Source of the DNA: JBBTVO01 sp038058335
Lineage (GTDB): Bacteria > Patescibacteriota > Microgenomatia > Levybacterales > UBA12049
DNA: 17,758 bases
Assembly: GCA_038058335.1 (NCBI GenBank)
Contig: JBBUBI010000019.1
Location: 1 to 17,758, forward strand
Direction: 5' to 3'
Below are positions 6,446 through 13,149 of this stretch, piece by piece. How positions within the stretch are numbered: the stretch's first letter is position 1; each line of letters opens with the position of its first letter. The position numbers were made by a program, and so were the translations under genes. The notes under the pieces were generated by a model, which was not told the DNA's origin, did no database searches, and worked only from the letters and a program-made list of their open reading frames with translations.

Positions 6446-7828
6446 CTATGATGCGATTTGATCTGCGAAGTCTTTAACTTGTTGAATAAAAAGGGAAAAT
6501 GAATTGTCACTCGTAATGGTAATTGTTTTTTGATCCAAGATGACATTATCGCTTACGATCTGTACTTCCGCAGGCTTTACTCCCTGCGCTATGCTTTTGA
6601 TTTTGACTATAGCCGTTACTTCTTCCTGAGGCAGATACTCTTCCTTGTTCCAGTATACTTCATAAGCGTAAATATTTTCAGAAATTACTCTTATATCCAG
6701 ATTTTCTTTGAAATTCCAAATATAATTTCCCTGATTTCTGAATTTGACAATGATATCCTTGCTTTCATTCATTAGAATATTTGCAGGACCGCGAACGGTA
6801 AGATCAGATGTATTATTGATCCTGCTTGGATCGCCCTTAGTTTTTTGGAAGTTTTTAAGTGTCGTAAAGTATTTATAATAATTTTTATCGCTTGTCTTGA
6901 AAGAAAATTCGTGAAAAAGAGGCTCAGGGTATCCTAGTACAAATGGAGCTACTGTCACTACGTTCGGATCGCTCCAGACATTTCTAAATGCTTTTTCATA
7001 ATAGTCCGAAATAATATCTTCATTTAGTCCGATACTGCTCTCATTTCCTCTCCTCCACCCTGTTTCTGTTATAAATATCGGAAGATTTTTTTTAGTAAAT
7101 TTAGAAATTTCAAACAACTCCCATTTGTATCCATCTATTCCTGTTCTTCCCAGCTTATCGGGAGGAGAAGAGAAGTCGGGATTGGGGTACGAATGGGATG
7201 CCCATCCGTCGAGCTTATCAAATATTCCCGGAACTGCCTCATTCATTTTTGCAAAAAATTCATCTGCAGATAATGAATCAGCGGAATTGGCAAGTGCAAG
7301 ATCTAGAGGTGCATTCAGAATGAAGAATTCATCGCTTTTTTCCTTAAGCAGATCAATAGTGTTCCTAAGTTCCAATGCGTAGGATGCAGGGTCAATTTCT
7401 CCGCCCCATTCTTTTGCGCGATTTACCTCGTTGTAAATCTGAATATATCTATTAGCAGTAGGAAACTGAAGCTTTGATAAAAACTCAGCCCATTCTTTTG
7501 TGTCATTTTCGCCTGGCTGTTGCCAGTTGTTATTTATATCGAACTCAGTGGCGAGTCTTAGTATGGGGATTAGGTGTTTGTCCCTTGTGGTGTTTAAGAA
7601 AGTCTGCCATCTCAAGGCATCCCTTTCCGATTTCTTGATCGTCACTACTACGTATCCCCAATCTCCATTGGTATTCACAAGCTCGGCAACTTCATCTATT
7701 TCTGCCTCGGGGGATAAGGTATTTATTCCGAATTTATTGTTTGGAAAAAGTCTGGGATCAGTTACTGCAAGTACTTGATGAACGGAGATGAAAAATAAGA
7801 TTAAAAAGCATAGAGATAGTTTGAGCAT
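6446..7828 (-). CDS. Secreted glycoside hydrolase-like protein (TIM-barrel, clan A type) with C-terminal beta domain
   Basis: Residues 1-21 form a signal peptide (hydrophobic core LSLCFLILFFIS, then HQVLA|V). Residues about 30-330 look like a clan-A (beta/alpha)8 hydrolase: acid/base candidate Glu134 in YNEVN, His212 in the SHSYP motif, and nucleophile candidate Glu255 in FITETGW, 121 residues apart as expected for barrel strands 4 and 7. Residues about 335-440 look like an Ig-like beta domain (RNQGNYIW, then alternating beta strands) that could bind sugar or the cell wall. The sugar substrate cannot be read from sequence. Pairing with an L,D-transpeptidase suggests envelope polysaccharide or peptidoglycan turnover. 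A loss of catalytic function cannot be excluded, but both acidic residues are present. Confidence 0.75.
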   Translation of the reverse strand: MLKLSLCFLILFFISVHQVLAVTDPRLFPNNKFGINTLSPEAEIDEVAELVNTNGDWGYVVVTIKKSERDALRWQTFLNTTRDKHLIPILRLATEFDINNNWQQPGENDTKEWAEFLSKLQFPTANRYIQIYNEVNRAKEWGGEIDPASYALELRNTIDLLKEKSDEFFILNAPLDLALANSADSLSADEFFAKMNEAVPGIFDKLDGWASHSYPNPDFSSPPDKLGRTGIDGYKWELFEISKFTKKNLPIFITETGWRRGNESSIGLNEDIISDYYEKAFRNVWSDPNVVTVAPFVLGYPEPLFHEFSFKTSDKNYYKYFTTLKNFQKTKGDPSRINNTSDLTVRGPANILMNESKDIIVKFRNQGNYIWNFKENLDIRVISENIYAYEVYWNKEEYLPQEEVTAIVKIKSIAQGVKPAEVQIVSDNVILDQKTITITSDNSFSLFIQQVKDFADQIAS

Positions 7829-7842
7829 AGAAGCGTAAATTA

Positions 7843-7871
7843 ATCATAGCATTAAAGCTAAGCTATTACAA
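7843..7871 (-). promoter_or_regulatory. Promoter of the glycoside hydrolase-transpeptidase pair
   Basis: Minus strand: TTGTAA (7866-7871), 17 bases, TGC then TATGAT (7843-7848). The -10 ends 14 bases before the ATG, so the leader would be about 7 bases, still too short for a Shine-Dalgarno sequence. Confidence 0.5.
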
Positions 7872-7919
7872 ACTAAGATAGGGCTTGAGAGTGGGATATT
7901 GTTGAGCTGTAGTGAGGCT

Positions 7920-8612
7920 TTAGTACTGGACGAAGTAGGTAGCTTTTGCTTTGTCTTGGAGGCTTTTAATGAATTCCTGGGTTTTTTGCTGAATCTTTTG
8001 CTGTTTTAACTGCTCTCTTGACTGAGTTCGCATTTGCTCATCAGTCGTGCCTTCTGGGAATTGAGCCTTGTTTGCAATTACTAATTCATCTAATTCTTTG
8101 TCTGAAATCTCCGGATCTTTTCCAACCATTTTTTGGATTGAGAGTTGTAGCTTTATCTCTTCATTTAATTGAGTTTTTGTCATGCCTTGGGTTTCCAGTA
8201 CTTTGTCGATTGTCGTGCCCTGTTTTTTCAAATTTTCAGTAATCTTCTTAATCTCCTCATCTATTTCGTCCTGAGAAATTGTAATATTTTTGCTTCTTGC
8301 TTCCTGCGCAATCAGCTTTTTGGTAACGAGACTGTCAAGAGTAGCTTTCCCTCCTTGTTTTTCAAGCGCTTTTATAACCTCGATTCTGCTAATTGGCTCA
8401 CCATTAACTAGCGCAACAACAAACAAACCCTTGAAGACATAGAGAAGTCCCAGGAGTGCTGCAACTAGAAAAGCAGCAGCAAGAAGTGCTTTTCTGCTCC
8501 TAAGGAAAGGAATTTGACTTATTGCATTTAGTTGGGTAAGTTTTGACTCAGTATTCTTAACCGGAGAAGTTGTGGTTTTTTTAATTGTTTTTTTCTTTAC
8601 TATTTCTGCCAT
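7920..8612 (-). CDS. Membrane-anchored SurA N-terminal-domain chaperone-like protein
   Basis: Residues 1-40 are a Lys/Thr-rich cytoplasmic tail, 41-66 a single membrane segment (ALLAAAFLVAALLGLLYVF), and the remaining ~165 residues lie outside. The outside part begins VNGEPISRIEVI, the usual opening of SurA/PrsA N-terminal chaperone domains, followed by helices with LVTKKLIAQEA and a charged helical tail. The parvulin (PpiC) isomerase domain of SurA and PrsA is missing and the gene ends normally, so the protein is probably a chaperone rather than an isomerase. It could help fold secreted proteins such as the envelope enzymes encoded just downstream. It follows the helicase gene after 64 bases, in the same direction, but has its own strong -10. 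Confidence 0.72.
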   Translation of the reverse strand: MAEIVKKKTIKKTTTSPVKNTESKLTQLNAISQIPFLRSRKALLAAAFLVAALLGLLYVFKGLFVVALVNGEPISRIEVIKALEKQGGKATLDSLVTKKLIAQEARSKNITISQDEIDEEIKKITENLKKQGTTIDKVLETQGMTKTQLNEEIKLQLSIQKMVGKDPEISDKELDELVIANKAQFPEGTTDEQMRTQSREQLKQQKIQQKTQEFIKSLQDKAKATYFVQY

Positions 8613-8618
8613 TTGAAA

Positions 8619-8627
8619 ATTATATCA
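8619..8627 (-). promoter_or_regulatory. Extended -10 for the SurA-like gene
   Basis: Minus strand TGATATAAT: TG, one base, perfect TATAAT (8619-8624), ending 6 bases before the ATG. Upstream is a T-rich tract without a clear -35. A short A/T hairpin followed by T's (about 8633-8655) may end the helicase transcript just upstream. Confidence 0.65.
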
Positions 8628-8676
8628 TAAAAAAAATTAAAAAAAAATAGCAATTTTTATTTGGAGAATAATCGGA

Positions 8677-9867
8677 TTAGTCAACGAAGGTCAAAGCAAC
8701 TCCCCGCTTACCAGCTCGTCCGGTTCTGCCAATTCTGTGAATATAATCCTCTTGAGATTCCGGCGCATCGTAATTAATAACGTGGGTTACATTATCAATA
8801 TCAAGGCCACGGGAAGCAACGTCTGTAGCTAGGAGAATTTGAATTTCGCTTCTCTTGAACATCTCAAGTGCGCGTGTGCGCTGTCCCAATGATTTATTTC
8901 CGTGAATTGCTGCAACCTTAAAACCTCTTTCGATAAGATTCTTAGTCAGCTTCTCTATTCCCCATTTTGTCTGGCCAAATATCAGGACTTTGTCAAAACC
9001 TTCTTTTACCAATAAATTGTGAAGCATGTCTATCTTGCTGTATCCGTTTTGAAGCTCCACTATATTCTGGTCAATCTTGTCAACATTATCGCTTTGTTTT
9101 ACCGAAATTGTTACAGGATTTACGACAAATCTTTTGAGAATCTCTCCCGCTTCCCCTGATACGGTTGCTGAGAAGAATAAAGACTGGCGTTTCTTCGGAA
9201 GCATTGAGATAAAATACTTAATGTCAGTAATGAACCCAATGTCAACCATTCTGTCTACTTCATCAAGTACGATATTTTGAAACATCTCAAGATTTAGTTT
9301 CCTTTGCTGGATCAGATCCTTCACTCTTCCTGGGGTTCCGATTACGAAATGAGGATTATGTCTAAGCTCCTGAGTCTGTCTATACATACTCGCGCCTCCT
9401 ATAATTAGGGTTGAGTCGATGTTCATTCCGCGCTTAAGTTCTTTTAGCTCCTCAACAATTTGAAGCGCGAGTTCTTTGGTAGGGACAAGTATGAGAGCCC
9501 TTTCGTTTTTGTCCGCAAGAACTTTATTGATAAGCGGGATGAGAAATGCTGCTGTTTTCCCTGTTCCGGTATTTGCAATTCCGATTACGTCGTTGCCGGC
9601 AAGAAGAGCAGGAATTGCCTTTTCTTGAATGGGAGTTGGGATTGTGTATCCACGATCAAGAATATTCTTTTTCAATTGATCTGAGATGGCAAAGTCAGCA
9701 AAAGTTACCGAAGACAATTGTTCCACTTGAGCCTCCTCTTCGATTGATTTATTTACAAAAAGACTCGGGTGAAGCTTCTTGATCGTCCTTCTGTTTCCAG
9801 AAGTACGTCCATAAAATCTATTCCTCTGTCCTCTTCCTTGATTATTGTTGTTATATCTTTTGTACAT
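8677..9867 (-). CDS. DEAD-box-family ATP-dependent RNA helicase (DEVD variant)
   Basis: Unwinds RNA duplexes using ATP; cytoplasmic, probably in ribosome assembly or mRNA turnover. All core motifs are in order: Q motif (F-A-D-F, then IPTPIQ, 56-81), motif I ANTGTGKT (98-105), Ia PTKELA, Ib GTPGR (177-181), motif II DEVD (202-205) where most family members have DEAD, III SAT (233-235), the RecA2 motifs ATDVASRGLDI (347-357) and VI HRIGRTGRAG (377-386). The 396 residues give a RhlE/CshA-sized core. Unusually the basic Asn/Gly/Arg-rich tail lies at the N-terminus (residues 1-30), and the protein ends almost directly after motif VI. It could be called rhlE-like, but the subfamily is uncertain. 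Confidence 0.9.
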   Translation of the reverse strand: MYKRYNNNNQGRGQRNRFYGRTSGNRRTIKKLHPSLFVNKSIEEEAQVEQLSSVTFADFAISDQLKKNILDRGYTIPTPIQEKAIPALLAGNDVIGIANTGTGKTAAFLIPLINKVLADKNERALILVPTKELALQIVEELKELKRGMNIDSTLIIGGASMYRQTQELRHNPHFVIGTPGRVKDLIQQRKLNLEMFQNIVLDEVDRMVDIGFITDIKYFISMLPKKRQSLFFSATVSGEAGEILKRFVVNPVTISVKQSDNVDKIDQNIVELQNGYSKIDMLHNLLVKEGFDKVLIFGQTKWGIEKLTKNLIERGFKVAAIHGNKSLGQRTRALEMFKRSEIQILLATDVASRGLDIDNVTHVINYDAPESQEDYIHRIGRTGRAGKRGVALTFVD

Positions 9868-9874
9868 ATTTTTT

Positions 9875-9880
9875 ATAATA
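9875..9880 (-). promoter_or_regulatory. -10 element for the helicase gene
   Basis: Minus strand TATTAT ends 7 bases before the ATG; the gap is all A/T. No good -35 is present at 16-18 bases (TAAATT at 17). Confidence 0.45.
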
Positions 9881-9983
9881 GATTGGTAGCTCTGCTTAAT
9901 TTAGTGAGGTATTTTTAATTGAGGAAAGATACAGCTAAAATTGTGGGTATCCTTATCTTTTCTTAAATAACTTTCAATCATAA

Positions 9984-10028
9984 GCAGATGTACCAATGTA
10001 CTATCTGCAACTTAGTTATAATTATAAC
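9984..10028. promoter_or_regulatory. Hairpin and 14-base palindrome between helicase and typA
   Basis: The 277-base divergent gap holds an inverted repeat GCAGAT (9984-9989)/ATCTGC (10003-10008) with inner TAC/GTA pairing, then a perfect palindrome GTTATAATTATAAC (10015-10028). The palindrome contains a TATAAT on each strand. It could be an operator, a bidirectional -10 region or simply A/T sequence; no protein partner is suggested by the window. Confidence 0.35.
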
Positions 10029-10092
10029 AGTTGCAAAGAATCAAGTCAATGAACACTATAGGTATTTGCTTGTATCAAAATCAGGCGTTAAT

Positions 10093-10101
10093 TGGTATAA
10101 T
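10093..10101 (+). promoter_or_regulatory. Extended -10 promoter of typA-greA
   Basis: TGGTATAAT: TG, one base, perfect TATAAT (10096-10101). No convincing -35. Start of transcription is predicted near 10108, giving a leader of about 37 bases. This is the only longer leader among the genes with a readable promoter here. Confidence 0.65.
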
Positions 10102-10109
10102 ATGAGGGT

Positions 10110-10130
10110 ACCGCCAGGGGCGGTTTTTTT
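10110..10130 (+). terminator. Terminator-like hairpin in the typA leader
   Basis: ACCGCC (10110-10115), 3-base loop AGG, GGCGGT (10119-10124), then seven T's (10124-10130). This has the form of a Rho-independent terminator but sits between the predicted start point and the typA ATG at 10145. It could attenuate typA, cap the mRNA 5' end, or end a short RNA that starts further upstream. Confidence 0.6.
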
Positions 10131-10144
10131 GAACAAAAAATATT

Positions 10145-11959
10145 ATGAAACCAAATATACGAAACGTTGCAATCATCGCCCACGTTGATCATGGGAAAAC
10201 TACATTAGTCGATGCTCTGCTTAAGCAGTCGAAGACTCATATGCACAAAGATACAGCATCAACTCTTATCATGGACAGTAATGAACTCGAGCAGGAAAGA
10301 GGGATCACAATATTTTCTAAAAATGCTTCTGTTATCTGGCAAGGAACGAAAATAAATATTATCGATACCCCGGGACATGCTGATTTTGGAGGAGAAGTTG
10401 AAAGAGTTCTGAAAATGGCTGATGGATGCCTCCTTTTGGTGGATGCAAAGGAAGGACCGATGCCTCAGACGAGATTTGTGCTTAAGAAGGCGCTTGAAAT
10501 GAAGCTCAAGATTATCGTAGTTGTGAATAAGATCGATAAGCCAGATGCGCGGGTTCATTATGTACTGGATAAGACGCTTGACCTTTTTCTTGATCTTGGA
10601 GCCGATGATACTTCAGCAGATTTCCCGATTATATTTGCATCGGCAAGGGAAGGCAAGGCAGGGCTTGCCGAAGATTTGTCACAGATGCAAGATATTACGC
10701 CTGTTTTTGAGACAATACTCAAGGAAATTCCAGATCCGGGAGGAGATCCATCTGCTCCGCTTCAGATACTCATAACTACTCTTGCGAGCGATTCTCATAA
10801 AGGAAGAATTGCAATCGGAAGAATATATAACGGAACTATAAAAAACGGGCAGGATATCGCACAAATCAAAAGGGACGGTGCTGTCTCAATAAGCAAAGTT
10901 TCGAATCTAATGACGTTTGAAGGGCTTGGTAAGGTTGACGCTACTTCAGCATCCGCAGGGGATATAGTCGCAGTTGCAGGAATAAAAGAACCGACAATTG
11001 GTGAGACCATTGCGGATCCGATTAGTCCCATTGCGTTACCTCTTCTTGCGATTGAAGAGCCGACAATCAGAGTGACATTTATGGTAAATAATTCCCCGCT
11101 TGCCGGGAAAGAAGGCGAATTCAAGACCTCAAGGCAAATTCAAGATAGACTCTACAAGGAGCTAGAGACTGATATGGCGCTTAGAGTAGAAGATGTAAGT
11201 GAGGGATGGATTGTCTCGGGAAGAGGAGAGCTCCATTTGGCCATTCTGATCGAGAGAATGAGAAGAGAGGGATATGAATTTCAAGTTGCCCGTCCTCAGG
11301 TAATTGATAAGAAAATTGACGGAAGGATGCTCACGCCTTATGAAAAAGTTTATATTGAAGCTCCCGAGGAATTCAACGGGGTAATTATGCAAAAATTAAA
11401 TTCGCGCAGAGGAGAACTGCAGGATATGAAGACAGATAACGGGAATACTTTTATGGAATTTATAATTTCAACAAAAGGTTTGTTTGGCTACAGAAGTGAA
11501 TTTGTTACGGATACGAGAGGTACGGGTATCATAAACACACTTTTTTTCAAGTATGACGAGCCAAATGGCTATTCTCAGCAAAGAGAGCACGGGTCTTTGA
11601 TTGCGCATGAAAGCGGATTGACCAATGGCTACGGAATTTCAAATACTCAAGACAGAGGAATCCTTTTTATTGGTCCAGGAGAAAATATATATAAGGGTCA
11701 GGTAATCGGAGAAAATTTACGAAACGATGACTTGAGCATTAATCCCTGTAAGACAAAACAGCTTACTAACATGAGAAGTAAGGGTGAGGGTGTTTCTATT
11801 TATATAAAAACTCCGCGTAAGATGGGGCTTGAAGATGCGCTTGAGTACATAGCTGATGATGAACTTGTTGAAGTTACGCCCAAGAGCATCAGGATCAGGA
11901 AAGCAATTCTTGATGAAGCGGAAGCCCGAAGAAGAAAATCTCAGGGAATGATTGGATAA
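10145..11959 (+). CDS. typA: Ribosome-associated GTPase TypA/BipA
   Basis: Translation-factor GTPase that binds 70S ribosomes and is linked to stress and cold growth and to late ribosome assembly in other bacteria. G motifs are readable: P-loop AHVDHGKT (12-19), switch I ERGITIFSKN (51-60), DTPGHADFGGEVER (74-87) and NKID (128-131). Beta-barrel domain II, an EF-G-like domain III/V region (GRGELHLAILIERMRREGYEF) and the TypA-specific C-terminal domain follow (about residues 480-604, with a basic end EARRRKSQG). The 604 residues match the family. No Shine-Dalgarno sequence precedes the ATG, which follows an A-rich stretch. greA starts 8 bases after the stop, so the two form an operon. Confidence 0.95.
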   Translation: MKPNIRNVAIIAHVDHGKTTLVDALLKQSKTHMHKDTASTLIMDSNELEQERGITIFSKNASVIWQGTKINIIDTPGHADFGGEVERVLKMADGCLLLVDAKEGPMPQTRFVLKKALEMKLKIIVVVNKIDKPDARVHYVLDKTLDLFLDLGADDTSADFPIIFASAREGKAGLAEDLSQMQDITPVFETILKEIPDPGGDPSAPLQILITTLASDSHKGRIAIGRIYNGTIKNGQDIAQIKRDGAVSISKVSNLMTFEGLGKVDATSASAGDIVAVAGIKEPTIGETIADPISPIALPLLAIEEPTIRVTFMVNNSPLAGKEGEFKTSRQIQDRLYKELETDMALRVEDVSEGWIVSGRGELHLAILIERMRREGYEFQVARPQVIDKKIDGRMLTPYEKVYIEAPEEFNGVIMQKLNSRRGELQDMKTDNGNTFMEFIISTKGLFGYRSEFVTDTRGTGIINTLFFKYDEPNGYSQQREHGSLIAHESGLTNGYGISNTQDRGILFIGPGENIYKGQVIGENLRNDDLSINPCKTKQLTNMRSKGEGVSIYIKTPRKMGLEDALEYIADDELVEVTPKSIRIRKAILDEAEARRRKSQGMIG

Positions 11960-11967
11960 ATAATCTT

Positions 11968-12420
11968 GTGAAAAACATCAGATTTACAAAGATTGGATTC
12001 GATAAGCTAAAAAAAGATTACGAAAATCTTCAAAAAAACCGCCCCATTGCGGTTGCAGATCTCAAAAAAGCACGCGACATGGGAGATCTTAGCGAGAACG
12101 GATACTATAAAGCTGCTAGGTCAAAGCTCTCCGAAATTGATAGAAATCTCAGAACGCTTTTGTATGAGATAAAAAATGCTGTAGTTATCGCGGGTGCAGA
12201 TAAGAATGCTATCAATATTGGAAGCATTATCAGACTTTCTGATGGAAAGAAAGAAATAAAGCTAAGTATCGTCGGTGATTTGGAAGCAAACCCAAGTCTT
12301 GGAAAAATTTCGCTACTCTCCCCTATCGGTCAGGCAGTTGAAAATAAAAAAGCAGGAGATAAGGTAGATATCGCAACTCCATCAGGAATTATTACTTATA
12401 AAATTATAAGCATCTCCTAG
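11968..12420 (+). CDS. greA: Transcription elongation factor GreA
   Basis: Rescues backtracked RNA polymerase by stimulating transcript cleavage. Residues 1-75 form the coiled coil; its tip carries the acidic pair Asp40 and Glu43 in DMGDLSENGYYKAA, matching Asp41/Glu44 of E. coli GreA. The C-terminal FKBP-like domain ends with ISLLSPIGQAVENKKAGDKVDIATPSG, split by no gaps. At 150 residues it is slightly shorter than the usual ~158. The start is GTG, 8 bases after the typA stop. There is no obvious ribosome binding site, so it is probably translated by coupling or reinitiation from typA. Confidence 0.93.
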   Translation: MKNIRFTKIGFDKLKKDYENLQKNRPIAVADLKKARDMGDLSENGYYKAARSKLSEIDRNLRTLLYEIKNAVVIAGADKNAINIGSIIRLSDGKKEIKLSIVGDLEANPSLGKISLLSPIGQAVENKKAGDKVDIATPSGIITYKIISIS

Positions 12421-12425
12421 TTTTC

Positions 12426-12450
12426 CGAAAATCTAAACCTGTTTTCGTTT
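12426..12450 (+). terminator. Weak hairpin after greA
   Basis: CGAAAA (12426-12431), 10-base loop, TTTTCG (12442-12447), then TTT. Located 6 bases after the greA stop. The A/T-rich stem and short T run make this a weak terminator candidate. Confidence 0.3.
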
Positions 12451-12531
12451 GAAGATAACTAGCTTGTACCCATCAGGATCACGGATCACAAACTCGCGGT
12501 TACCCCACGGCCAGTCTCTTTGCTGAGCGTA
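12433..12531 (-). pseudogene. 3' remnant of a VOC/glyoxalase-family gene
   Basis: Minus-strand frame ending at TAG (12433-12435) reads DWPWGNREFVIRDPDGYKLV and then IFKRKQV. This is the characteristic C-terminal strand of vicinal-oxygen-chelate (glyoxalase/bleomycin resistance/dioxygenase) proteins, with the metal-ligand Glu in NREF and the DPDG turn. Only about 32 codons are recognisable; upstream the sequence turns into the palindromic repeats, with no matching N-terminal domain or start. It is a broken gene whose upstream part has been replaced or eroded. Confidence 0.65.
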
Positions 12532-12547
12532 CCGGTTTCGAACCAAG

Positions 12548-12650
12548 ACTTGCCTGCCGGCAGGCAGGTAAACGGATTCAAAGTCCGTCTCGCTAGACGG
12601 GATAAATTGTCCTGCTCTATTTCGCTAAGCGGGGCAGGGAAGCGGAAATT
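12548..12650. repeat. Cluster of palindromic repeats
   Basis: Within the gene-free stretch 12421-12728 lie, in order: a perfect 16-base palindrome TGCCTGCCGGCAGGCA (12550-12565); a hairpin CCGTCT-CGCT-AGACGG near 12583-12600; and an imperfect GC-rich inverted repeat from CCTGCTC to GGGGCAGG (about 12610-12639). The sharp GC rise against the A/T-rich surroundings marks it as extragenic repeat DNA. The palindrome type is one I associate with Patescibacteria genomes, where its translation appears as 'CLPAG' in spurious proteins; that is recall, not a search. Confidence 0.65.
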
Positions 12651-12713
12651 AAAAGCTGGAAAAGAGAAAAGAAACAAACCCTCTGGAATCCATAAGTCTG
12701 ACATCAGAACATT

Positions 12714-12722
12714 TGATATACT
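12714..12722 (+). promoter_or_regulatory. Extended -10 for the GNAT gene
   Basis: TGATATACT: TG, one base, TATACT (12717-12722), ending 6 bases before the ATG at 12729. No clear -35. A leaderless transcript is predicted. Confidence 0.55.
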
Positions 12723-12728
12723 AACTTC

Positions 12729-13124
12729 ATGCAACTGCGGACAATAACTATCGATGACTATCAAAAACTTATTAAATTTTGGAAGGAAAATTATTTCGTC
12801 TCTGAAATGGATAGCTTGATACACTTCAAGCTTTTTATTGATAAAAATCCTGACTTAAGTGTTCTTATTGAAGAAAACGGAGAAATTATCGGTACTGCTC
12901 TGGGTTCATATGATGGAAGGAGAGGATATTTGCAGAAAGTTGTCACAAGTAAAAATTCCCGTAAGAAAGGTGTTGGCAAACAACTTGTAAATGAAGTCGT
13001 TGAAAGATTAAAAACAGCCGGAGCTTTATATATACCTATTAACATTGAGAAAGAGTTAATTCCTTTCTATGAGAAATGCGGGTTCGTTGAAAAGGATTCT
13101 GTTTCTATGAGTAGGGATTTGTAA
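12729..13124 (+). CDS. GNAT-family N-acetyltransferase
   Basis: Transfers an acetyl group from acetyl-CoA to an amine; the substrate cannot be told. A 131-residue single GNAT domain: N-terminal QLRTITIDDYQKLIKFW, the central strands LIEENGEIIGTALGSYDG (45-62), motif A with the CoA pyrophosphate loop RKKGVGKQL (about 78-86) and the final FYEKCGFVEKDSVSMSRDL, typical of small-molecule or RimI-like acetyltransferases. The start ATG is placed by the extended -10 six bases upstream. It is a single gene, preceded by repeat DNA and facing pyrD with 25 bases between the stops. No neighbour suggests its substrate. Confidence 0.82.
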   Translation: MQLRTITIDDYQKLIKFWKENYFVSEMDSLIHFKLFIDKNPDLSVLIEENGEIIGTALGSYDGRRGYLQKVVTSKNSRKKGVGKQLVNEVVERLKTAGALYIPINIEKELIPFYEKCGFVEKDSVSMSRDL

Positions 13125-13149
13125 GTTTGAAACCTGCGAAATAGTGGGG

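Noticed and set aside
10015..10028. GTTATAATTATAAC as a confirmed operator
   Set aside because: It is all A/T except the ends, contains -10 boxes on both strands, and no regulator is encoded nearby; kept only as a low-confidence site.
9988..10188. 66-codon plus-strand frame ahead of typA
   Set aside because: It overlaps the typA start, runs through the promoter and hairpin, and has no protein-like pattern.
12535..12585. tRNA-Gln-like anticodon arm (ACGGA-CTTTGAA-TCCGT) and T-loop-like GGTTCGAAACC on the minus strand
   Set aside because: No acceptor stem or D arm fits around them and a 16-base palindrome lies between; likely chance within repeat DNA, at most a tRNA relic.
12486..12824. Minus-strand reading frame of 112 codons across the repeat cluster, containing CLPAG
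   Set aside because: It is the translation of the palindromic repeats, overlaps the GNAT gene and the VOC remnant in other frames, and resembles no protein family.
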